This document shows, in pieces, positions 1 to 6,494 of a stretch of 13,807 nt of DNA (within the stretch, counting starts at the first letter, position 1; the number at the start of each line of letters is the position of its first letter). Below the pieces are notes generated by a model. The model was not told the origin of the DNA and searched no databases. It saw only the letters and a program-made list of their open reading frames with translations. A program made the translations under genes and the position numbers. The DNA is from an uncultured Lactobacillus sp. (GTDB lineage: Bacteria > Bacillota > Bacilli > Lactobacillales > Lactobacillaceae): positions 1-13,807 of the forward strand of contig CAMJXI010000016.1 of the NCBI GenBank assembly GCA_946409675.1, given 5' to 3'.

Positions 1-60
1 TGTTAGCGCAACAGCCGCTACAGCCATTCCGCTTAGTGTAGCCTTGAGCCATGTCTTCAT
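1..60 (-). CDS. Start of an exported protein, probable sugar-binding lipoprotein (partial)
   Basis: Seen: on the minus strand an ATG at 60-58 opens a frame that runs off the left edge. Its first residues are MKTWLKATLSGMAVAAVALT, a lysine-bearing N-terminus followed by a hydrophobic core, as in a secretion signal. An AGGAGG (75-70) lies 9 bases before the ATG, so the start is firm. No lipobox or mature domain is inside the window. Inference: the gene is divergent from a maltodextrin operon and its promoter carries the same palindromic operator as that operon. The likeliest product is therefore the maltose/maltodextrin-binding protein (MalE type), with the permease genes beyond the edge. Twenty residues cannot prove this, and another exported protein, such as a secreted amylase, would fit equally well. 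Confidence 0.6.
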   Translation of the reverse strand, partial: MKTWLKATLSGMAVAAVALT

Positions 61-101
61 TTCCGAAATCCTCCTGTAAAATTATTTTTCTTAACAAACA
101 C

Positions 102-130
102 ATTGTGCAACCGTTTGCAAAGAATGTCAA
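102..130 (-). promoter_or_regulatory. Sigma-A type promoter of the leftward exported-protein gene
   Basis: Reading the minus strand, a perfect -35 TTGACA (130-125) is followed by a 17-base spacer and a -10 CACAAT (107-102, four of six consensus bases). The ribosome binding site and ATG follow about 42 bases later. The spacer is almost filled by the palindromic operator, so a bound LacI-family protein would block polymerase. The call rests on spacing and motif match only. Confidence 0.6.
106..119. promoter_or_regulatory. Candidate MalR/CcpA operator (left copy)
   Basis: The site TGCAACCGTTTGCA reads TGCAAACGGTTGCA on the minus strand. It matches the operator at 1424-1437 at 12 of 14 positions and fits the general cre consensus WTGNAANCGNWNNCW on the minus strand. 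It lies between the -35 and -10 of the leftward promoter. LacI-family MalR and CcpA proteins recognise such CG-centred palindromes. Which of them binds here cannot be told from sequence. Confidence 0.65.
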
Positions 131-230
131 TATTTTTTATGTACTTTATTTTAAAAATTAAGCCAAACCCTTATATAACAACGTTACCAAAGATTTTATT
201 AAATAGACAAATTTATTTAACCACGTAAAC

Positions 231-1263
231 TGTAAAATTAATCCGAACACCTATTAAAAACAAAAAAACCCATAGTAATGTCTTACAATGGTAGTCACCA
301 CAACAACCAGAAAGAAGACATTTACTATGAGCTTATCTACTTTAACACAGTTTGATCGCGGAGCGATATACCATTTACGTAGTTTGGGTCTAGGAAATAA
401 CCAAATTGCTAAAAGACTTGGTGTTTCTAAGTCAACCATTAGCTATGAACTGAATCGGGTTACACCTTATGATCCAGTAAAAGCGCAGCTCGATGCAGAT
501 TCAAAGCGCGCCAAATGCGGACGAAAAGCCACTTTAACTAATAATCTTAGTTACTTAATTTCAAATCATTTGAAGCTTAGTTGGTCACCTGAACAGATTG
601 CTCATAAGTTTAGTCTCAATACTAAATCAATCTATAACTGGATATACCGGGGTTGGCTGGACTTTGAAGTAGCTAATCTGCCTGATCGTGGTCGACGAAG
701 AAAGCGTAAAGAAGAGACTCGTGGCTCTTACCCAACAGGAACCTCGATTGAAGAGCGACCTGAAGCTATTAATAATCGCACGGAATTTGGTGATTGGGAA
801 ATTGATACTGTACTCTCTTCTAAAGGGGAATCAAAAGCTTGTTTAGCCACTTTCACAGAACGGAAGACACGGTTTACCTGGATTAAAAAGATTGATAATC
901 GTCCCAGTAAATCAATGAATGAAGCTATTTCAGATTTTATCAAGCTCTTTGGACCAAGCGTTAAATCACTTACCAGTGACCATGGTAAGGAGTTCGCAGG
1001 CTACAAAGAGATTCAAGATAAATACAGCGTAGATTTTTATTTTTGCCATCCATATTCGCCTTGGGAACGTGGTAGTAATGAATACTTTAACCGCAAGATT
1101 CGCTGGTTTTACCCGAGGAAGACAAACTTTAGCAAAGTAACAGAAGATTCAATACTAGAAACAATTGAGTTAATAAATTCTCGACCACTTAAAGTATTGG
1201 GGCACAAAGCTGCTATTGAAGCATTTTATGAGTTTTATTCAAGGTGTTCGGATTAAAGTTGCA
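231..1263 (+). mobile_element. Intact IS30-family insertion sequence
   Basis: One transposase gene is bracketed by imperfect inverted repeats at 231-252 and 1242-1263. They match at 19 of 22 bases, with an identical 15-base inner block TTAATCCGAACACCT. The size, about 1.03 kb, suits the family. The transposase stop codon (1254-1256) lies inside the right repeat. No convincing 2-3 base target duplication is visible directly outside these ends, so the exact termini may be off by a few bases. The element is clearly more AT-rich than the neighbouring operon, suggesting a donor of lower GC. It sits between two divergent promoters that share an operator type. Confidence 0.85.
327..1256 (+). CDS. 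IS30-family transposase
   Basis: DDE transposase of 309 residues from the preferred start. An N-terminal helix-turn-helix region (about residues 5-45, with IAKRLGVSKSTISYEL) should bind the element ends. The catalytic core carries D160 (in EIDTV), D218 (in TSDHGKEF) and E252 (in ERGSNEYFN). The last two are 34 positions apart, the IS30 DD(33)E spacing. The C-terminal segment with NSRPLKVLGHKAAIEAF is the usual family ending, so the protein looks complete and active. An in-frame ATG lies 39 bases upstream at 288. I prefer 327 because an AGAAAGAAG stretch precedes it at a workable distance and family members begin close to this point. Confidence 0.9.
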   Translation: MSLSTLTQFDRGAIYHLRSLGLGNNQIAKRLGVSKSTISYELNRVTPYDPVKAQLDADSKRAKCGRKATLTNNLSYLISNHLKLSWSPEQIAHKFSLNTKSIYNWIYRGWLDFEVANLPDRGRRRKRKEETRGSYPTGTSIEERPEAINNRTEFGDWEIDTVLSSKGESKACLATFTERKTRFTWIKKIDNRPSKSMNEAISDFIKLFGPSVKSLTSDHGKEFAGYKEIQDKYSVDFYFCHPYSPWERGSNEYFNRKIRWFYPRKTNFSKVTEDSILETIELINSRPLKVLGHKAAIEAFYEFYSRCSD

Positions 1264-1358
1264 ATCTAGGACCAGAAAAAAATCATTTTTTACTTTCACC
1301 GAGATTTAATTGGATACAACCAATTTTCACGGTTTTACCACCCAAACATTGCAAATTG

Positions 1359-1372
1359 TGGTAGCGCTTTAC
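1359..1372. promoter_or_regulatory. Weak candidate cre (CcpA) site
   Basis: TGGTAGCGCTTTAC contains the palindromic centre AGCGCT typical of cre sites and shares the first two bases and the centre with TGTAAGCGCTTACA, but the outer right half fits poorly. It lies about 50 bases upstream of the operon promoter. Carbon catabolite control of maltose operons is common, which is the main reason to mention it. Confidence 0.3.
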
Positions 1373-1422
1373 TTGTTATAACTAGTGGTATAGAGCAAAA
1401 TTGATAAATTTTACAGATTTCT

Positions 1423-1451
1423 TTGCAAACGTTTGCGGAATGTGACATACT
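1423..1451 (+). promoter_or_regulatory. Promoter of the maltodextrin operon
   Basis: A -35 TTGCAA (1423-1428) is followed by a 17-base spacer and an extended -10: TG at 1443-1444, one base, then CATACT (1446-1451). The palindromic operator covers the -35 and half of the spacer, so repression by a LacI-family protein is the expected mode. The AAAGGAG ribosome binding site (1468-1474) lies 9 bases before the TTG start of the first gene. Confidence 0.6.
1424..1437. promoter_or_regulatory. Candidate MalR/CcpA operator (right copy)
   Basis: TGCAAACGTTTGCG contains a perfect 12-base palindrome GCAAACGTTTGC (1425-1436). It overlaps the -35 element of the operon promoter. It matches the left operator at 106-119 (read on the minus strand) at 12 of 14 positions and fits the cre consensus except for its last base. 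A LacI-family regulator gene is in the operon it precedes, which supports autoregulation by that protein. Confidence 0.7.
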
Positions 1452-1483
1452 AAAACCAAAATTATGCAAAGGAGAATATCAAC

Positions 1484-3235
1484 TTGATTACATCAGCTTT
1501 ATTCCATAGACCAGAGAGCGAATACGCATACTTAATAGATTCAACACACCTTGTACTTCGTTTTAGAACCGCCAAGGATGACGTCACTCGCGTGCAAGCT
1601 CTAGCAGGTGAGACTTATTTAATAGACGAAGGTTGGTACGATCAACCATTCGAAATGAATAAATATCTTTCCACAAAGAACTTCGACTATTGGAACATTA
1701 CCATCGAGTTTCCAGGAAAGCGTGCAAGTTACGCATTCGTCGCTTTTGATGAAGCTGGGGAAAAGGTCTTCTTCGGTGATCAAGGTATTTTTGCCGACAG
1801 CCATGAGGTTCGTGCCCACGCAAACAACTACTTCAGACTGCCTTATTTCCATCAAATTGATATGGTCAAGACTCCTGAATGGGTTAAATCAACAATCTGG
1901 TACCAAATTTTTCCAGAGCGTTTTGCGAACGGTAACCACGATAACGACCCAGCTGGTGTAAAAATCTGGAATTCAGCTGATCACCCTACACGTGAAGACT
2001 TTTACGGCGGTGATCTACAAGGTGTAATCGACCACCTTGACCACTTGGTAGACCTTGGTATCAACGGCCTCTATCTTTGTCCTATTTTCAAAGCACACTC
2101 TAACCACAAATATGACACAATCGATTATCTAGAAATCGATCAAGATTTCGGCGACAAAGAAACCTTCAGACGCCTGGTTCAAGAAGCTCACAAGCGTGGC
2201 ATCAAAGTCATGCTCGACGCCGTCTTCAACCACATGGGTGACCTCTCAACACAATGGCAAGATGTCTTAGAAAACGGTGCAGACTCACGTTTCGCCGACT
2301 GGTTCCACGTCAACAAATTCCCTGCAACATACAACGAAACAGCTGATTTCGAACACGCAACGGACATCACTTACGACACATTCGCCTTCACACCACACAT
2401 GCCTAAATTGAATACAGCAAATCCTGACGTGCAAAAGTATTTGCTCCAAGTCGCAACGTATTGGATTGATCAATTCGATATCGATGCTTGGCGTCTTGAC
2501 GTTGCAAATGAAGTGGATCATCACTTCTGGCACGAATTTGCTACTGCATGTCGTGCGCAAAAGAAAGACTTCTACATCCTTGGCGAAATCTGGCATTCAT
2601 CACAAAGTTGGTTGAATGGCGATCAGTTCGATGCCGTAATGAATTACGCATATACAGACGCGATTCTCAATTACTTCATCTTCAAACAGACCGATTTTGA
2701 AACACTACAAGACCAAATCAATTCACAACTTGTGCTCTACCGCGACCCAATCAACGAAGTTCAATTCAACGTTCTGGATTCACACGATACTCCAAGACTC
2801 TTAACCCAGGCCAAAGATAATCTAACGCTGATGCAGCAGACGATGGCCTTCACATTCTTACAACCTGGTGTTCCTTGCATCTATTATGGCGACGAATATG
2901 CAATGACTGGCGCAATGGACCCCGACAACCGCAAACCTATGGTTTGGGACGAGGATCAACAAGATCTTGAGCAATACGCTTTTGTCAAAAAACTCATCGA
3001 ATTTAGAAAAAACAACCAAAAACTCTTGTCGGCTGGCTCCATTTCCTGGTCTGGCAACGAACAAGTCGCGATCTTCACACGTCAACTAGACGGCAAGCAG
3101 ATTGTTGGTTTCTTCAACACTTCTGGCGTTGAACAAAACGTGCCAAGTGGCAAGATTCTTTTACAAAATAACGCACAAGAAGCAAATAACGAAATTATTC
3201 TCGGAGCAGATAGCTTTGCAATTTTGGAGGTTTAA
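1484..3235 (+). CDS. Neopullulanase / maltogenic amylase / cyclomaltodextrinase (GH13_20)
   Basis: Predicted cytoplasmic enzyme of 583 residues, the usual length for this subfamily, that hydrolyses maltodextrins, cyclodextrins or pullulan to maltose and panose. A CBM34-like N-terminal domain fills about residues 1-125 and the catalytic barrel begins near WYQIFPERFANGN (about 138). Visible GH13 blocks are DAVFNH (245-250), the nucleophile D339 in AWRLDVANE, the acid/base E368 in GEIWH, and D435 in DSHD. The MPKLN block is diagnostic of the neopullulanase group. There is no signal peptide. The start is TTG at 1484, the only start placed correctly behind AAAGGAG; it may limit expression. It is the first gene of the operon and ends 2 bases before the next start. 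The exact product range cannot be read from sequence. Confidence 0.9.
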   Translation: MITSALFHRPESEYAYLIDSTHLVLRFRTAKDDVTRVQALAGETYLIDEGWYDQPFEMNKYLSTKNFDYWNITIEFPGKRASYAFVAFDEAGEKVFFGDQGIFADSHEVRAHANNYFRLPYFHQIDMVKTPEWVKSTIWYQIFPERFANGNHDNDPAGVKIWNSADHPTREDFYGGDLQGVIDHLDHLVDLGINGLYLCPIFKAHSNHKYDTIDYLEIDQDFGDKETFRRLVQEAHKRGIKVMLDAVFNHMGDLSTQWQDVLENGADSRFADWFHVNKFPATYNETADFEHATDITYDTFAFTPHMPKLNTANPDVQKYLLQVATYWIDQFDIDAWRLDVANEVDHHFWHEFATACRAQKKDFYILGEIWHSSQSWLNGDQFDAVMNYAYTDAILNYFIFKQTDFETLQDQINSQLVLYRDPINEVQFNVLDSHDTPRLLTQAKDNLTLMQQTMAFTFLQPGVPCIYYGDEYAMTGAMDPDNRKPMVWDEDQQDLEQYAFVKKLIEFRKNNQKLLSAGSISWSGNEQVAIFTRQLDGKQIVGFFNTSGVEQNVPSGKILLQNNAQEANNEIILGADSFAILEV

Positions 3236-3237
3236 TA

Positions 3238-4875
3238 GTGAAACAATGGTGGCAGGATAAGGTTATTTACCAAATTTATCCAAAAAGTTTTAAGGACAGC
3301 AATGGTGACGGTATCGGCGATATTCCCGGTATTATTTCACAGCTGGACTATTTAGCTGACCTTGGCATCGGCGGCATCTGGCTCTCGCCAGTTTACGCGA
3401 GTCCGCAAGTCGATAACGGCTACGATATCAGCGATTACGAGGGCATCAATCCGGATTACGGCACGATGGCGGACATGAAACAGCTCATCGCGGAAGCCGA
3501 GAAACGTGATATCAAGATCATCATGGACTTAGTCGTCAATCACACGAGTGACCAGCACGCTTGGTTCATCGATGCGTCACAATCTAAGGATAGCGAATAC
3601 CGCGATTTTTATATTTGGCGTGATGGCGCGGAGGGCGAATTTCCAAATGCGCTCCAATCCACTTTTAGCGGTCCAGCTTGGCAATTCGATCCCAAAACCA
3701 ATCAATATTTCCTCCATCTTTTCGCAAAGGAACAACCTGATTTAAATTGGGAGAACGAGAAACTGCGCTCTGCCATCTACAAGATGATGAATTTCTGGAT
3801 TGACCTTGGCATCGGCGGTTTCCGCATGGACGTGATTGACTTAATCGGCAAGCAGCCCGACAAGGAAATCACCGCAAATGGCCCAATGCTCCATTCATAC
3901 ATTAAAGAAATGAACCAAGCCACTTTTGGTGGTAAAAACTTCCTCACCGTTGGTGAAACTTGGGGTGCCACGCCAAAAATTGCCGAGGAATACTCGAACC
4001 CAAATGGTGGCGAGCTCTCGATGGTCTTCCAATTCGAACACGTCACAGTCGACGAGGTTCCGGGCGAAACCAAGTGGAATACGCACCCAATTGACTTCGG
4101 TGCCTTAAAAAGTATTTTTGCAAAATGGCAAACGGATCTCTACCAAAAGGGCTGGAATTCCCTCTTCTGGAACAATCATGATTTACCGCGCGCAGTCTCG
4201 CACTTCGGTAATGACAAGGAATACCGCGAGCGCAGCGCCAAAATGCTAGCTATCGTTCTCCACGGGCAGCAAGGCACGCCATACATCTACCAAGGGGAAG
4301 AAATTGGGCTTACCAATACTCCAGTTACTAGCATAGACGAGGTTAATGACATTGAAGCACGCAACATGTACAACACTGAAATTGCTGCGGGCAAAAAGCC
4401 AAGCGACTTAATCAGCGCCATCAATCAGAAGTCGCGTGATAACGCTCGTCGTCCACTTCCTTGGAATGCAGAGAAAAACGGTGGTTTCACCACCGGAAAT
4501 CCTTGGCTACCTTTGAACCCAAGTTATCAGAAACTAAATTTCGAGGAGGCCCTTGCTAATCCAAACAGCATTTTCTACACATACAAAAAGCTAGTTGAGC
4601 TACGCAAAGAAAATCCAATTTTGGTAGACGGAAAATTCCAATTAGTGGACACAAACGACTCAATCTTCGCCTATACGAGAACATTGGGCGGTAAAACTTG
4701 GCTCGTGGTCGCTAATTGGACTGCAAACGAGGAGCAACTTTCGTTACCAGAATTTAAACTCGAAAAAATTGTCATTCACAACATCGAAAACAAGCAGTTA
4801 GACTTGAAGGCATTGGCATTACAACCATATGAGGCATTCATTGCCGAAGTTATTACGAAAGCTGGTACAAAATGA
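3238..4875 (+). CDS. dexB: GH13_31 alpha-glucosidase, probably alpha-1,6-specific (glucan/oligo-1,6-glucosidase)
   Basis: Cytoplasmic exo-alpha-glucosidase of 545 residues, releasing glucose from the non-reducing end of isomalto-oligosaccharides and panose. The N-terminus VIYQIYPKSFKDSNGDGIGD and the QPDLN block mark the oligo-1,6-glucosidase subfamily. Catalytic residues are nucleophile D198 in GFRMDVI, acid/base E240 in VGETWG, and D315 in NNHDLPR. The residue after the nucleophile is valine (V199). Family knowledge links Val here to alpha-1,6 activity and Ala or Thr to alpha-1,4 activity. NNHDLPR and FQFEH also recall streptococcal DexB. The GTG start at 3238 follows GGAGG by 7 bases. The gene overlaps the next by 4 bases (ATGA). 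Trehalose-6-phosphate hydrolase, from a related group, is less likely in this operon. Confidence 0.85.
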   Translation: MKQWWQDKVIYQIYPKSFKDSNGDGIGDIPGIISQLDYLADLGIGGIWLSPVYASPQVDNGYDISDYEGINPDYGTMADMKQLIAEAEKRDIKIIMDLVVNHTSDQHAWFIDASQSKDSEYRDFYIWRDGAEGEFPNALQSTFSGPAWQFDPKTNQYFLHLFAKEQPDLNWENEKLRSAIYKMMNFWIDLGIGGFRMDVIDLIGKQPDKEITANGPMLHSYIKEMNQATFGGKNFLTVGETWGATPKIAEEYSNPNGGELSMVFQFEHVTVDEVPGETKWNTHPIDFGALKSIFAKWQTDLYQKGWNSLFWNNHDLPRAVSHFGNDKEYRERSAKMLAIVLHGQQGTPYIYQGEEIGLTNTPVTSIDEVNDIEARNMYNTEIAAGKKPSDLISAINQKSRDNARRPLPWNAEKNGGFTTGNPWLPLNPSYQKLNFEEALANPNSIFYTYKKLVELRKENPILVDGKFQLVDTNDSIFAYTRTLGGKTWLVVANWTANEEQLSLPEFKLEKIVIHNIENKQLDLKALALQPYEAFIAEVITKAGTK

Positions 4876-6491
4876 GTACGCAAGAATGGTGGAAAAATAG
4901 CGTTGGTTATCAGATTTATCCACGCAGTTTTCAAGATTCAAATGGCGATGGCATCGGCGATATCCGTGGCATCATCTCACGCCTCGATTATCTGGTTGAG
5001 CTTGGTGTTGATTTCATCTGGATCAATCCTGTTTACAAGTCGCCAAATGTCGATAACGGCTATGATATCAGTGATTACGAAGCAATCCAGCCTGAATATG
5101 GCACGCTTGATGACGTCAAAGAATTAATCGCCGCCTGCCATCAAAAAAATATCAAAGTACTATTCGATCTAGTCGTAAATCACACGAGCAATCTGCATCC
5201 CTGGTTCGTCGAGGCAATGAAGAGCAAAGATAATCCCTATCACGACTATTATCTCTTCGTTGACAACGACGGCACGACTCCGCCAAATAATTGGGAATCA
5301 TTTTTTGGCAACTCGGCCTGGGAATATGTACCGCAATTGCAGCAATCATATCTCCACATTTTTGCTAAAGAACAACCAGATTTGAACTGGAAAAATAAGG
5401 CAATGCGCGCCGAAATCTACCAAATGATGCTCTTCTGGCTCGATCTTGGGTTGGACGGTTTTCGCCTAGATGCAATCAGCCACATTCAAAAGGCCGATTG
5501 GGCGGTTCCAATGGTCAAAACCGATAAGTGGCGCAACTTCATGAACGTCGCCGGTATCGAACAGTACATGACCGAATTGAAGCAAGTTTTCGACGAATAT
5601 CACGTGCTGACAGTCGGCGAAGCTAGCGGTGTCTCAAGCAAAAAAGCACCCGAGTGGACTGGAGACGGTGGCTATATCAACATGATTTTCGAACTCGAAC
5701 ATAACCAGAAGACCGGCAAAAACGGTTCGGAGGTCATCGATTTGCCTGCGTACCAAGATGTAATCTACCGGTGGCAACGCGACCAGCTGAAAGAAGGTTG
5801 GAACGCACTTTACATCGAAAACCATGACAATCCGCGGGCAGCAACCATTTTTGGCAATGATAACCCCGAGTACCTGAAGACTCTTGCCCTCTCGTACTTC
5901 TTGCTACGTGGTACGCCATTTATCTATCAAGGCCAGGAAATCGGTATGACCAATTTTCCTTACAGTAAGGTCGAGCAATTCGATGGTGTCGATGCAAAAA
6001 TGCAATACGCTGATTGGCTTGCTAAAGGTGACGACGAACTCACCGCCTTGAAAAAAGTTGGCCGAGTTTCGCGTGATAATTCACGCACACCGATGCAGTG
6101 GTCAGGTGAAACAAATGCTGGCTTCACAAATGCCACACCTTGGATGAATGTTAACCCTGACTACACGACCAGAAACGTCGCTTCCGAAGAACAAGATGCG
6201 GCATCTTTACTCAGTTTCTACAAACAACTTATTTCTCTCAAGAAGAGTTCGGCCGCTTTTGGTACTGGCACGATTAAGCTCATCACAAGCGAGCCTGGTC
6301 AATTTGTTTTTGAACGGGTTAACGAAGATGCGAGCTATCTAGTTGTTGCAAATCTCACTACGCTTGATGTCGAACTGCCAGCTGCGATTGTTAACAACTA
6401 TCAAACTGGCAAAATCGTCCTCTCGACTGGAGCTGCTGCGGATATTACAAAAGTTAAGCCTGGAACCGGGCTTATAATTCAGAAAGGATAA
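4872..6491 (+). CDS. malL: GH13_31 alpha-glucosidase, probably alpha-1,4-specific (maltase type)
   Basis: Cytoplasmic alpha-glucosidase of 539 residues, clearly a paralogue of the gene before it: both share YQIYP-SF-DSNGDGIGDI, VDNGYDISDYE, DLVVNHTS and KEQPDLNW. Catalytic residues are nucleophile D200 in GFRLDAI, acid/base E250 in VGEASG, and D319 in ENHDNPR. The residue after the nucleophile is alanine (A201), where the neighbour has valine, which by family rules points to alpha-1,4 linkages (maltose, short maltodextrins). The ATG overlaps the preceding TGA stop and only a weak purine stretch precedes it, so translation is probably coupled. The pair may have arisen by duplication and then split tasks. 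The exact substrate is an inference. Confidence 0.85.
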   Translation: MSTQEWWKNSVGYQIYPRSFQDSNGDGIGDIRGIISRLDYLVELGVDFIWINPVYKSPNVDNGYDISDYEAIQPEYGTLDDVKELIAACHQKNIKVLFDLVVNHTSNLHPWFVEAMKSKDNPYHDYYLFVDNDGTTPPNNWESFFGNSAWEYVPQLQQSYLHIFAKEQPDLNWKNKAMRAEIYQMMLFWLDLGLDGFRLDAISHIQKADWAVPMVKTDKWRNFMNVAGIEQYMTELKQVFDEYHVLTVGEASGVSSKKAPEWTGDGGYINMIFELEHNQKTGKNGSEVIDLPAYQDVIYRWQRDQLKEGWNALYIENHDNPRAATIFGNDNPEYLKTLALSYFLLRGTPFIYQGQEIGMTNFPYSKVEQFDGVDAKMQYADWLAKGDDELTALKKVGRVSRDNSRTPMQWSGETNAGFTNATPWMNVNPDYTTRNVASEEQDAASLLSFYKQLISLKKSSAAFGTGTIKLITSEPGQFVFERVNEDASYLVVANLTTLDVELPAAIVNNYQTGKIVLSTGAAADITKVKPGTGLIIQKG

Positions 6492-6494
6492 ATT

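Noticed and set aside
1264..1330. Terminator behind the left transposase
   Set aside because: An AATTGG/CCAATT repeat (1308-1325) and an A-run/T-run pair exist, but the stems are short and AT-rich with no proper U tract; not convincing.
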